Assembly: GCF_030381805.1 (NCBI RefSeq)
Contig: NZ_JAUDRH010000005.1
Span: forward strand, 412,109-476,108
Direction of reading: 5' to 3'
DNA: 64,000 nt
Source of the DNA: Chlorogloeopsis sp. ULAP01
GTDB taxonomy: Bacteria; Cyanobacteriota; Cyanobacteriia; Cyanobacteriales; Nostocaceae
The translations under genes were made by a program, and so were the position numbers. Below the pieces are notes generated by a model, which was not told the origin of the DNA, searched no databases, and saw only the letters and a list, made by a program, of their open reading frames with translations. Positions 8,448 through 17,376 of the stretch are shown here, in pieces (within the stretch, counting starts at the first letter, position 1; every line of letters begins with the position of its first letter).

Positions 8448-8979
8448 TATTTTAGAAGTGTTTGCTCATAAATCATTGCTGAGTTCTGCAAAAAAGCCTT
8501 TAAATCATGAGTTTTTATGTAAAGAATAGTAAACTTTCGCAGAATTTTAACTGATGACATTAGCTGTGCCATTACCAAAAGCTTGAAACCCTTGCCCCAA
8601 GCTAAAAAAAGCGTCTAACTAGGAGATTAGCTATAAAGTGAATCTTCGTGATTCTTCATCTGTTTGCCTCTTTGTTATTCTCATCACAGGGGTTTTTTCT
8701 AGGTATTTTTTCCTACTTTATGGGTGGTTTTTAGTGAAACAAACCTCCTTTTTTAACAAAAAATCCTGAAATCTATATAAATTAATGGTTTCATCTATCC
8801 ACTTCTGGCTTGGACAATTTAGAATGATTCATTGAAAAGTCGCACTGATGAGAGTTACAGGGTTTTTAAGTATAAATACTCTCAAAAACGGCTTTGTAAA
8901 TCTCCAAACAGTGATTTCAGTAAAGATGCGTCAAGCCGCATCTGGACACAATCTCAAGTAAACCTTCAAGGAGTTTGAC
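8448..8979. other. Intergenic region before the HU gene
   Basis: 532 bases. Contains an imperfect AGCTTG/CAAGCT hairpin followed by A-rich sequence near 8579-8602, and T-rich stretches. It must carry the HU promoter; TTGGACA near 8811 and TATAAA near 8773 are candidate elements but their spacing is not convincing. No gene seen. Confidence 0.4.
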
Positions 8980-9264
8980 ATGAATAAAGGTGAATTAGTT
9001 GATGCTGTTGCTGAGAAAGCTAGTGTAACCAAAAAACAAGCTGATGCAGTTTTGACTGCTGCTTTGGAAACCATCATTGAAGCTGTTTCCTCTGGTGATA
9101 AAGTCACCTTGGTAGGATTTGGTTCTTTTGAATCACGGGAACGCAAAGCCCGCGAAGGGCGCAACCCGAAAACCAATGAAAAGATGGAGATTCCTGCAAC
9201 TAAGGTTCCTGCCTTCTCAGCAGGCAAACTCTTCAGAGAAAAGGTTGCACCCCCAAAATCTTAG
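8980..9264 (+). CDS. hup: DNA-binding protein HU
   Basis: 94-aa nucleoid protein of the HU/IHF family. All family marks are present: MNKGELVDAVAEKA N-terminus, VTLVGFGSFE (about residues 43-52) leading into the beta arm, and the RNPKT signature of the DNA-binding arm, ending in VPAFSAGKLFRE. Start is fixed by AAGGAG seven bases before the ATG. It dimerises and bends DNA; in Nostoc, HU is essential for heterocyst formation (family knowledge). The cobD-like gene starts 43 bases after the stop and may be read through from it. Confidence 0.97.
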   Translation: MNKGELVDAVAEKASVTKKQADAVLTAALETIIEAVSSGDKVTLVGFGSFESRERKAREGRNPKTNEKMEIPATKVPAFSAGKLFREKVAPPKS

Positions 9265-9307
9265 TAAGTTCTTAGTAAGTTCTGTTTTTTCAAGGAACAC
9301 TGTTTCA

Positions 9308-10492
9308 ATGGGGCAAAGAGCACATGGGGGAAATTTAGCTTGGGCATCAGCATTGGCTGGCTGTCCCCCTAGTGCTATTGTTGATTTTTCTGCCAGTATT
9401 AGTCCACTTGGTCCGCCCCGCAGCGTTTTAGCTGCGATTGAGTCTCAATTGGCTAATCTGAGGCACTATCCAGATCCCGATTATCGTGAACTGAAGTTGG
9501 CTCTCAGTCACTTTCATCAACTGCCCCCTGAGTGGATTCTGCCGGGTAACGGTTCGGCAGAATTATTAACACTGGCAGGGAAAGAATTAGCTGAATTAGC
9601 CGCGACAGTTTTAATTACTCCAGCCTTTGGCGACTACTATCGCTCGTTGTCGGCATACAAAGCTAAAGTACTGGAGTTTCCTATTTCTTTAAACAGACAA
9701 GAAAACTGTTCAACGCCAAGACACGGGCAAATTTCTCCCCCTTCCCCATTTCCCCTCAACCCCATTGCTTGCAAACTTTCAACTGCAAAGCTAGTTGATA
9801 TTCCACAGGAAGCCACCGATGGGGGTGGCTCTCCTATTTCTGTGTATCCCGACAAAAGGCATGGCTTACTCCTAAATAACCCCCACAACCCAACGGGAAA
9901 GTTATTTTCGCGGGAAGCCATTTTGCCTTACCTTGATGAATTTGGCTTGGTTGTAGTGGATGAAGCGTTTATGGATTTTCTGCCTGCCTGTAAGGAACAA
10001 AGCCTAATTGGAGAAGTGCAGAAATATCCAAACTTAGTTGTTTTACGATCGCTAACTAAGTTCTACAGCCTTCCCGGACTAAGATTGGGTTATGCGATCG
10101 CTCACCCTGATCGTTTGCAGGGCTGGCAGTCTTGGCGCGATCCTTGGCCTGTTAATACTCTTGCACAGGCAGCAGCAATTGCAGCAGTTAGCGATCGCGA
10201 ATTTCAACAGCAAACTTGGGCATGGCTACCACCAGTAAGAAATCAATTGTTTGAGGGTTTAGCCAAAATCCCAGGTTTACAACCTTACAAGAGCGCTGCT
10301 AATTTTCTGTTAGTCAGTTCGCAACAGTCTAGTTGCAAGTTGCAAGAGGAGCTACTCAAGCATCACCAGATTTTGATTCGTGATTGTCTGAGTTTTAAGG
10401 AACTTGGCGATCACTATTTTCGTATTGCTGTACGCTTATCTTCAGAAAACCAGCGTTTATTAAATGCGATCGCTTTAGTCAATAATTTATAG
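9308..10492 (+). CDS. cobD: CobD-like threonine-phosphate decarboxylase (class II PLP aminotransferase fold)
   Basis: 394 aa. Makes (R)-1-amino-2-propanol phosphate for the cobalamin nucleotide loop, if the CobD assignment is right; histidinol-phosphate aminotransferase is the close alternative. Marks: GNGSAELL near the PLP phosphate, LLNNPHNPTGKLFS, VVDEAFMDF and RSLTKFYSLPGLRLGYAI with the Schiff-base lysine. The opening HGGNLAWASALAG and 'DFSASISPLGPP' are typical CobD/CobC-type starts. Between about residues 135 and 180 there is an extra low-complexity stretch (SPPSPFPLNP..., EATDGGGSP) that the family lacks, an apparent in-frame insertion. The ATG at 9308 is chosen; the open frame extends back through hup in another frame. 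Confidence 0.85.
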   Translation: MGQRAHGGNLAWASALAGCPPSAIVDFSASISPLGPPRSVLAAIESQLANLRHYPDPDYRELKLALSHFHQLPPEWILPGNGSAELLTLAGKELAELAATVLITPAFGDYYRSLSAYKAKVLEFPISLNRQENCSTPRHGQISPPSPFPLNPIACKLSTAKLVDIPQEATDGGGSPISVYPDKRHGLLLNNPHNPTGKLFSREAILPYLDEFGLVVVDEAFMDFLPACKEQSLIGEVQKYPNLVVLRSLTKFYSLPGLRLGYAIAHPDRLQGWQSWRDPWPVNTLAQAAAIAAVSDREFQQQTWAWLPPVRNQLFEGLAKIPGLQPYKSAANFLLVSSQQSSCKLQEELLKHHQILIRDCLSFKELGDHYFRIAVRLSSENQRLLNAIALVNNL

Positions 10493-10735
10493 CAGTCCTA
10501 TTTAGGGAATAGGGAACAGGGAATAGGTGAGCAGGGGTGCGGAGGGGACAAGAAAGCAACAGGGGCAGATGGGAGAGATGGGGAAGATGAGGAAGATGGG
10601 GGAGCAACAGACAATTAACTACTAACCACTGTACGGGCGGGTTTAGAAGATAAATTATCTGTTTGAACGGCAAGATTATCAACAAAACCCGCCCCTACCT
10701 ATGACCAATGACTAATGACTAATGACTAATAACTA
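10493..10735. repeat. Repeat-filled spacer: purine tract, fold-back element and heptad array
   Basis: After cobD comes a purine-rich tract (about 10507-10608), then fold-back element copy 1 (10631-10699), then a TAATGAC heptad array (10701-10738) that runs into the start codon of the next gene. No separate gene is present. Confidence 0.7.
10631..10699. repeat. Fold-back element (GGGCGGGTTT ends), copy 1
   Basis: About 69 bases beginning GTACGGGCGGGTTTAGAAGA and ending AAACCCGCCCCTACC. It is the reverse complement of the copies at 35151-35219 and 55292-55357, sharing the inner GATAATCTTGC-GTTCAAAC block. The ends are inverted copies of each other, so the RNA would fold back. Confidence 0.8.
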
Positions 10736-10738
10736 ATG
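10701..10738 (+). repeat. TAATGAC heptad array supplying a start codon
   Basis: Five tandem, partly degenerate seven-base units (AATGACT / AATAACT) end in the ATG at 10736 that starts the flavoprotein gene. No Shine-Dalgarno is visible. The same layout occurs at scpB and miaA. Confidence 0.8.
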
Positions 10739-12190
10739 ACTGTTGACTACGATGTTGTAATTATTGGTGGTACTCAGGCTGGGCGTTATGCTGCTCAGAT
10801 GGCAACCCAATTTAAAGCCAAAGTCGCTTTAATAGAACCAAAATTTAGTTATGAATATATTCATCAGTATGTTTTTAGCGAAATAAGCAAACTTGCCCAG
10901 CAGTTAAGCAATACTGCCCAATTTGGAATCAAAGCTTTACACTCAGATTCTACAGAAGAATATCAAATATCTTTAACATGGCCAGATGCAATGCTATATG
11001 CTCAGGGCGTCGCCTCTAATTTAGAAGAACTATACTCACCTGCAATTCTAGCTGCCCAAGGTGTTGATGTTATTCTTGGTGAAGGTGAATTTCGATCCTC
11101 TCCTGATCTGGCATTTGTTGTTGGCGATCGCCTGCTACGCGCACGTACCTATTTACTAGCCAATGGTTCAGTTCCAGTAATTCCAGAGATTGAAGGATTG
11201 CAAAAAACAGGTTTTTTAAACCTATCTCAAATCTGGCAGTCTCTCAATAGTGAGGCACCACCTCAAAATTGGGTTATTCTTGGCGGTGTTCCCCAAAGCA
11301 TCCAAGTAGCGCAGACTTTAGCACGCTTGGGTTGTAGCGTGACTTTGATAGTTAGTAGTCCTTTAATTATTGCTCATGCTGATCCAGAAATAGCTCAACT
11401 CCTGCAAGCGCATTTAGAAGCTGAAGGTATACGCATCCTCACACAAACTTCAGTTACTCAAGTCAGGATGATTGAGAACAAAAAGTGGCTTCAGGCAGGA
11501 GATAAGGCAATAGAAACTGATGAAATTGTTGTAGCAACTACACAACACCCAAATGTTGAATCTCTGAATTTGGCAGCAGTGGGTGTAAAGTGGTATCACC
11601 GCCGTTTGGTAGTGAATGAAAAGCTGCAAACGACTAATCACCGTATTTATGCTTGTGGTGATGTGATAGGTGGGTATGACTATCCTCACATTGCTAATTA
11701 TGAAGCGAGAATAGCTCTGAAAAATGCTTTATTTTTTAACAGGTATAAAGTTAACTATCAATGTATTGCTTGGGGAGTAATTTCTCAGCCGATACTAGCG
11801 CAGGTTGGTGTAACAGAGGCGCAAGCAAAACGTCAATATCATCAAGATGAAATTTTAGTTTTAAGGCAATATTTCAAAACATTGGCAGTTGCTCATATTC
11901 AAGAAGAAATTACAGGTATATGTAAATTAGTTGTTCGACAGAATGGAGAAATTCTCGGTGCTTCGATACTGGGAGCGCAAGCTAATGAATTCATTAATAT
12001 CATTGCTCTAGCTATTGCCCAAAAAATTAAAATCTATCAAATAGCTAATTTAGTTTCTATTTTTCCTAGTTTCTCAGAAATTTTAGAACAAACGGCACAA
12101 GAATGGGACAAGCAAAAATTACAAAGCAATACACTCAAGCAAGAATTTTTGGAAGGTTTCTTTCACTTCCGGCGAAATTGGAATATTTGA
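10736..12190 (+). CDS. Class I pyridine-nucleotide-disulfide-type flavoprotein lacking the redox cysteine pair
   Basis: 484 aa. Domains in order: FAD-binding Rossmann (DYDVVIIGGTQAGRYAA, residues 4-20), NAD(P)-binding Rossmann (VILGGVPQSIQVAQTLARLG, about 180-200), second FAD motif (IYACGDVIGG, about 303-312) and a C-terminal dimerisation domain. It resembles mercuric reductase / lipoamide dehydrogenase, yet the CxxxxC redox motif that should follow the first helix is replaced by a cysteine-free KFSYEYIHQYVFSEI segment, and the C-terminal HxxHP-type end is also absent. It may be a NAD(P)H oxidase, a quinone reductase or a non-enzymatic relative. Start lies in a heptad array. The substrate cannot be told. 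Confidence 0.85.
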   Translation: MTVDYDVVIIGGTQAGRYAAQMATQFKAKVALIEPKFSYEYIHQYVFSEISKLAQQLSNTAQFGIKALHSDSTEEYQISLTWPDAMLYAQGVASNLEELYSPAILAAQGVDVILGEGEFRSSPDLAFVVGDRLLRARTYLLANGSVPVIPEIEGLQKTGFLNLSQIWQSLNSEAPPQNWVILGGVPQSIQVAQTLARLGCSVTLIVSSPLIIAHADPEIAQLLQAHLEAEGIRILTQTSVTQVRMIENKKWLQAGDKAIETDEIVVATTQHPNVESLNLAAVGVKWYHRRLVVNEKLQTTNHRIYACGDVIGGYDYPHIANYEARIALKNALFFNRYKVNYQCIAWGVISQPILAQVGVTEAQAKRQYHQDEILVLRQYFKTLAVAHIQEEITGICKLVVRQNGEILGASILGAQANEFINIIALAIAQKIKIYQIANLVSIFPSFSEILEQTAQEWDKQKLQSNTLKQEFLEGFFHFRRNWNI

Positions 12191-12209
12191 GTCAATTGAT
12201 GTCAAATAC

Positions 12210-12237
12210 GGTGCGTTACGCGCTGCTTTAACGCACC
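12210..12237. terminator. GGTGCGTTA hairpin between convergent genes (repeat copy 2)
   Basis: Perfect 9-bp arms 12210-12218 and 12229-12237, 10-base loop. It lies between the convergent flavoprotein and DUF3685 genes. Same arms as 1020-1047. There is no U-tract, so a role in termination is inferred from position only. A heptad run (12248-12275) follows it. Confidence 0.5.
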
Positions 12238-12276
12238 CTACTGGACTGACACTAATAACTAATGACTAATCACTAA

Positions 12277-14058
12277 CTATAACTTTTTATTCTTCCCTTC
12301 CAATAGCGAAACGCTACCAATACCTTGCAGAATCCCACGAACAATTAAACCTAAACCTCGACCAACTATCTGTGTAAGAACGAAGACAACTCCGCTACCC
12401 AAGAAAGATAATAAGGATTGCAAACGAGGTGCGATCGCATCACCAAATTCTAATCCTAAGGTTATGAACAGAGGAATTCCTGAAAGCTCTCTTAACTCTT
12501 GAGTACGAGGAGCATAAATCGAAACTTTAGCGATACCACGTGGAGCAAATACAAATAGTTCATAGCGACTTTCAAAAATTGCCTTTGGTTCTGTTACATA
12601 ATTTCTTAGTCGATATTTCCAAGATAAATCATTTCTAAAGCGCTCAATTTCTCGACTAGAAACTAATTTACGGTCATAAAAATTGTGCTTAATATCTTCT
12701 ACATCTGCTAAATAATTTAGTAACGGTTGCATTACACTATTCGCTATTTGAATCAATAGATTTTCTAATAAAATTTCTGCTTGTTCTTTAGCTTCAAAAC
12801 TTCCCGCCAGAAAATTTTTATTGTCAACCACTAAATCTGTTTGAAAAAGCAAATAAGCAAATAACTCTCTTACAAGTGGAATTTTATTCAGAATTTCTGC
12901 TTGTACCACTCCGGCACTTGGTAGTAATACATTCACAATTTCTACAATCGTGTTACCTATTCTGACCCTCGAAAATTTCCCAAAAAACTCTATTGTTGCT
13001 TCTCGCCACAAGTCATACAATATTTTATTTTTAATTTCAAGTAACTGCTGAACTTCGATTTGAGAACTACGCAGCTCATCTAAGGCGTCAGCAACTTTTT
13101 GCAAAATTATATAAAGTAATTCTCTTTTTTTATCTGGACGCAAAATATCAATCTCTAAAGCAGTATCTGTGACATTTTGCAAAGGATATTGAAGTTTATT
13201 GATACAAGATGCAAATAATGTGGCTTGCAGTGCTCTGGGGCTAAGTAGAGAGGGAGCGTTTTGTGCTTGTGTTAAGTCTGATGGGGCGATCGCGGTATTG
13301 GTGGAAATATTTGTAGGAGATGGTAACTCTTCAAAAAGCCTAGATTGCTTCTGTTCACTGATTTGTGCTCTATCAGGTGTAGTTAATAAATGATTAACTA
13401 GCCAGCGAGATGTGAGCAATTCTCGTCGCTGCCCGGCTAAGACTGCTCGTTCTAGTACTGTCAGTCCGGGAGTTTGCAAATTTGCTGTTACTGCTGCTAA
13501 ATTAGCGTCTATCTGAGCAATTCCTGACGAACGTAAGTTTTCCAATAGTTTAGTAAGGCGTTGAGTGAAAGCAAACCCAGAGACATTCTCCGTGTCCCCG
13601 CGTCTTTGCGTCTTTGCGTCTCTTTGTTCACTCTCATACCAATAGGAATAACCCGTTGCTACTTGTTGGATGGCAGTAACTAACTCGGAAAGGGGTGTGC
13701 CTTTAGGGCAGTATCCATCCACACCAGTAGCTTTGGCTGCCATTAGCAACCCTCGGTCTTGTAAAAAACTCAGAAGCAAAATAGGTAGGTTAGGATATTG
13801 GGTTTTTAATTGCTGGCACAGTTGTAAACCCAACTGCTGACTTTGAATGGAGCGACTATTGCCCAATTCTAAAATAACTATATCTACACTACTAGGGTCT
13901 TGTGAGGCAAGTGCTGCTAAAGTTTGCAAAACGGCAGTATCTGTTTCCGCTTCCGATACTACTTGTAAGTGAGGAAATTCTTCTAGAGCCACCCGTAGTC
14001 CCAGTCGGAAGATAGGATCTTGATCAACTAGCAATAATTTCAAAGGGCGATCGCTCAT
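12277..14058 (-). CDS. Response-regulator-like receiver fused to DUF3685
   Basis: 593 aa. Residues 1-125 form a receiver domain (KLLLVDQDPIFRLGL at the start, LLLSF for the Thr/Ser position, YCPKG for the conserved Lys), but the phospho-acceptor Asp is Glu64 (IVILELG). Residues about 160-590 match the cyanobacterial DUF3685 domain: LTVLERAVLAGQRRELLTSRWLVNHLL, and near the C-terminus a conserved, partly hydrophobic FVFAPRGIAKVSIYAPRTQELREL and LIVRGILQGIGSVSLLEG. The linker (about 142-155, QRDAKTQRRGDTE) is encoded by a common intergenic repeat (13590-13627) that has been taken into the frame. Start: ATG at 14058 is preferred over the upstream GTG/TTG. No DNA-binding output domain is present; function unknown. 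Confidence 0.88.
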   Translation of the reverse strand: MSDRPLKLLLVDQDPIFRLGLRVALEEFPHLQVVSEAETDTAVLQTLAALASQDPSSVDIVILELGNSRSIQSQQLGLQLCQQLKTQYPNLPILLLSFLQDRGLLMAAKATGVDGYCPKGTPLSELVTAIQQVATGYSYWYESEQRDAKTQRRGDTENVSGFAFTQRLTKLLENLRSSGIAQIDANLAAVTANLQTPGLTVLERAVLAGQRRELLTSRWLVNHLLTTPDRAQISEQKQSRLFEELPSPTNISTNTAIAPSDLTQAQNAPSLLSPRALQATLFASCINKLQYPLQNVTDTALEIDILRPDKKRELLYIILQKVADALDELRSSQIEVQQLLEIKNKILYDLWREATIEFFGKFSRVRIGNTIVEIVNVLLPSAGVVQAEILNKIPLVRELFAYLLFQTDLVVDNKNFLAGSFEAKEQAEILLENLLIQIANSVMQPLLNYLADVEDIKHNFYDRKLVSSREIERFRNDLSWKYRLRNYVTEPKAIFESRYELFVFAPRGIAKVSIYAPRTQELRELSGIPLFITLGLEFGDAIAPRLQSLLSFLGSGVVFVLTQIVGRGLGLIVRGILQGIGSVSLLEGKNKKL

Positions 14059-14271
14059 ATTCACCAAAATACTGTGACTCTGTATTTGACAAGTTTGCGG
14101 TCACAGCAGCTAGATATCAATATCTCTGATCCCTTTAAAAACACAACCTATTGTTAAAGTGTAGAAGCTGGATCTAATTTTGCCATACAATGCATCCAAA
14201 AATTATGCTAGAAATCGAAAAGTTTCACAGCAGGAAATATTAGAGAGGAGCCAATCAGGGAATAGGATGGC

Positions 14272-14736
14272 TTAAGCGTTTCCCTGTACTGATTCAGGTT
14301 TATTATCCCGATAGCCGTAAAAATTAATACTGTAATCAGTAATTCTTACTCCTGTTTGTTCTTCTACTTGACGGATGATATCTTCCGGTAATGTGACATG
14401 AACATCTAAAATTTGATTCGTATCTACACAGTTGATATGACTGTGAGAATCACTGATATTACCGTATAAACGTCCATCACAGTGTTCTATACACTCAATG
14501 ATGCCACTAGAAGATAAGGCTTCTAGATTTTGATATACAGATGTATGACCGATCGCTTTACCTTGTTGATTAAGGCGATCATATATTTCTCTGGCAGAAA
14601 GGTGCTCTTTTGCTTGCCAAAGTAACTCTAGAATAAAACGACGCTGGCGACTAACGCGCATACCCAAAACTTGACACTGATCAAGAGCATCTTCCAAAGA
14701 ACGAATTGGTTTTTTAGAAATTGTGGATTTTTGCAT
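14272..14736 (-). CDS. Fur-family metal or peroxide regulator (PerR/FurC-like)
   Basis: 154 aa. N-terminal winged helix: MRVSRQRRFILELLW, HLSAREIYDRL, and the recognition helix GHTSVYQNLEAL (about 63-74). C-terminal metal/dimer domain: YGNISDSHSHINCVDTNQILDVHV. The usual Fur CxxC pairs for structural zinc are absent (cysteines only at 21, 82, 86 and 103), which argues against a typical FurA or Zur. PerR/FurC is my best guess but the subtype is not proven. It is divergent from the CRR6 gene with a 393-base spacer. The operator it uses is not visible with confidence. Confidence 0.88.
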   Translation of the reverse strand: MQKSTISKKPIRSLEDALDQCQVLGMRVSRQRRFILELLWQAKEHLSAREIYDRLNQQGKAIGHTSVYQNLEALSSSGIIECIEHCDGRLYGNISDSHSHINCVDTNQILDVHVTLPEDIIRQVEEQTGVRITDYSINFYGYRDNKPESVQGNA

Positions 14737-15129
14737 ATCTATGCTTGTTAACTGTTTGGATAATTAGATAATTTTTCTTGTTAATGCTTATTTATTATTT
14801 TATGTATCTAAAGCAGATCTACCTACTAGGTTCGTCTGACACTGCGTTATCGTTATCTGCCTGCTGTGGAAATCACAGTTTGACGTTAGGAGCGTTTATG
14901 AATTTTAACGGTTATGCGATCGCACCTTAATCTAAAACAAACTCATTACAACTTTAGCTTAAAATTGCAGTAAACGTCCACTTGCAGATAGATGTGTTGT
15001 CTTTTTAGTCAATAGTCATCAGTCATTTGTCATTAGTTGTTTTCCCTGTACCCTGTTCTCCAGCTTCCCCATCTCCCGTTTGATGCAACAAGAGAGTAGT
15101 ATTAATTGTCGAGGTTACATTCTGAGTCA
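14737..15129. other. Divergent spacer between the Fur-family gene and the CRR6 gene
   Basis: 393 bases. It contains a heptad-like run in reverse orientation (15013-15036, AGTCAT/GTCATTAGT units) and C/T-rich sequence. Both promoters should lie here. No gene was seen. Confidence 0.45.
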
Positions 15130-15603
15130 ATGACAATCACAATCACTCTGAATCCTGATTCAATTAACAGCTTGGATTTATCCCCAGCGACAACAGTAAT
15201 TGAAAAATTACTCCAAGAAGGGGCGATCGCTTCTTATGAACAACAGTTACGTTTTGATATTGGCTACGCCTTAGAACCAAGCGATCCTCGCGAACTATCA
15301 GAGGTTCCAGAATTACGACTATGGTTTATTCGCCTTGATACTCGTTATCCTTGGTTGCCATTTTTGCTTGATTGGAAAGCTGGAGAACTTGCTCGTTACG
15401 CTGCGATGCTTGTACCACATCAATTCACGTCTAAGGAAGGTATACAGTACAATCCCGAAGCCTTAGAAATCTTTTTAATGCATAAAATCTTTATTTTGAG
15501 CGACTGGTTAAAGCAGCACAATATTCCTGGTAAATCACGTCTTCAATCTATGGCGCAATTACTAGGTTATGAATTAGATGATGCTCTATTTGAGATATTT
15601 TAG
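15130..15603 (+). CDS. crr6: CRR6 family NDH-1 assembly factor (DUF1817)
   Basis: 157 aa, homologous to the plant Chlororespiratory Reduction 6 protein and its cyanobacterial counterparts, which help mature the NdhI subunit during assembly of the photosynthetic NDH-1 arm (family knowledge). The sequence runs in the family pattern: MTITITLNPDSINSLDLSP, then LRLWFIRLDTRYPWLPFLLDWKAGELARYAAMLVPHQ and a C-terminal LMHKIF.LSDWL block. No membrane segment or iron-sulfur motif. The ATG at 15130 matches the family start; the open frame begins 8 codons earlier at a GTG or TTG without support. Confidence 0.9.
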   Translation: MTITITLNPDSINSLDLSPATTVIEKLLQEGAIASYEQQLRFDIGYALEPSDPRELSEVPELRLWFIRLDTRYPWLPFLLDWKAGELARYAAMLVPHQFTSKEGIQYNPEALEIFLMHKIFILSDWLKQHNIPGKSRLQSMAQLLGYELDDALFEIF

Positions 15604-15625
15604 CCAAAGCTGGATATTAAAATTG

Positions 15626-16396
15626 CTAGCCTTGAATATGACAGAGTAAATTTAAAGCAGCATTAAAAGCGTATTCAACGGCTTTGGATTTACTAGGTAG
15701 TGCTGCCTGCCAAAGTCGATAATCATTGTATTCAAGAATTAAATTAGCTACACAATCAATTTTAAAGTTTTTAAGTATTTCGTTTTGGATGCATTCAAAA
15801 TCCTTTAATGAGCCACCATTTTCCTGAACTTCCCATCCCGCTTGAATAAACTTATTTATAACAGTTCTCATATATTGTTTGCCTACATCTTCTGCAAATA
15901 TAGACAAATTTTTAAATGCTTTAAATTCTTCTAACACTAAATTAGCTATTTCTTTCCCTTGTGGAGTATCCCAATTACAAGGAAGACAAATATCTAAGTA
16001 ATCGCTTTCATAAAATTTATATTTAAGATATTCATAAATATCGATAGTCTTCTGCACTAATTTTCGACCAGAGAGTAATTCTTGCAAAGATTTTGTGCTT
16101 GTGTCAATAGATAAGTCTCGGAATACTTTCTCTTCATTTTCTTGACAATCATATACAAGATAAGTCCAAATTCCTGAAGTCGCAGTATCAGTATTTTTTG
16201 CTTGGTAGTAAGTAATTGTTCCTTCTTCTTCACATTCAAAATATTCACTATCTACAACCTCTAGCAATGATTCTTTGTATTGGTTATGACTCTTGCTGAT
16301 AATCTTTCTTAAAATACCAGTGAGATGATGAGGTTGATTTTCTACTTGGATGTAATATTTACCAATACCAACAAAGTTGTGTAAATGTATTGTCAT
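15626..16396 (-). CDS. Hypothetical soluble protein
   Basis: 256 aa, no family recognised. The protein is acidic, without signal peptide or membrane segment, and rich in Tyr/Glu/Lys. Visible segments: a beta-rich N-terminus (VGIGKYYIQVENQPHHLTG), an acidic patch (SEYFECEEEGTITYYQAKN) and a helical second half ending LNLLCHIQG. It is convergent with CRR6 (22 bases apart) and followed upstream by a long AT-rich spacer. Lower GC than its neighbours suggests an accessory gene. Confidence 0.7.
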   Translation of the reverse strand: MTIHLHNFVGIGKYYIQVENQPHHLTGILRKIISKSHNQYKESLLEVVDSEYFECEEEGTITYYQAKNTDTATSGIWTYLVYDCQENEEKVFRDLSIDTSTKSLQELLSGRKLVQKTIDIYEYLKYKFYESDYLDICLPCNWDTPQGKEIANLVLEEFKAFKNLSIFAEDVGKQYMRTVINKFIQAGWEVQENGGSLKDFECIQNEILKNFKIDCVANLILEYNDYRLWQAALPSKSKAVEYAFNAALNLLCHIQG

Positions 16397-17376
16397 TTTT
16401 TACCCTGTTCAATTTTCATCACATTCTTGGTAGATTTTTCTGCTTAACAGCAGGATGTAGTAAATCAGACATAACATGGCACGTAAAATTTACCCAAAGC
16501 AATTACACTAATAGTTATGGCAACTGCTTTTTTTAGAACCGAGTATCTTCTTACGGCACAGAAACTAATATTTTTCTCAAAAGTATCCCTATTTGTCAGT
16601 AATTAGTTTTTGACACAACATATTACAGTTTTGATGGAACTGATCAGTGATTTTGCCTATTTTGAATTGAATTGTTATTCAAAAAGACAAAGTACAAATT
16701 TGACAACTAAGTTTATTTGCTTAGTTGCTATTCTTACTTATCTCTTTAAAATCGGATATTTAGTCTGAACAAACTGTGGTAGATGCACGCGAACTTAAGC
16801 TTTTTTGCTTAAACATATCGTTCCCGGCCTTTTTTACAGCATAACAGGTTGTTGAACAAAAATAAGTTGTCCAGAAAACTTTCAATCACCCTACTGAATA
16901 TGTTCAAGTTTAATACTTAATACTTTAATTACTGTGATAAATCATTCTCTCGTGTAATCCATCATATTGACCATATAAAAATAAGTAAGATATCAAGCTA
17001 TGCAGGTTCTTGCTTAATTTATGGAATACAGTGATTTAGTTATTTTAAAAAATGGCTAAACATTTTATACATATATTATTCTATTTAATTTTTGAAAAAA
17101 GGTCAGTAAACTTTTATTCTTTATTCTCTATCCCCTGTTCCCTGTCACCTGTCTCTACGAGTGATTCAGTTATCAAATCGGGTTGCTATGGATAATTGTA
17201 TGAGTGGAAAGTTCAAGCATCTAGTAAATAAGACACGATAAACCCTAGCCGTGCTTCAAATAGACCGGCATAGGGAATACTTTATTCACATCGCGTCTTT
17301 AAATTTCAACGATTTGCTGATCATTTATAATCAACACGGATGTTGATTATACTATGGCAGTTAAGAAATACTTGGG
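16397..17376. other. 980-base AT-rich spacer
   Basis: No open frame with coding character on either strand, no tRNA and no strong terminator was seen. There is a T/C-rich repeat fragment at about 17118-17160 typical of cyanobacterial spacers. It lies between two minus-strand genes (the hypothetical protein and the GT9 enzyme). Confidence 0.5.

Noticed and set aside
9637..9921. 94-codon frame opposite cobD
   Set aside because: Antisense shadow of the cobD insertion region.
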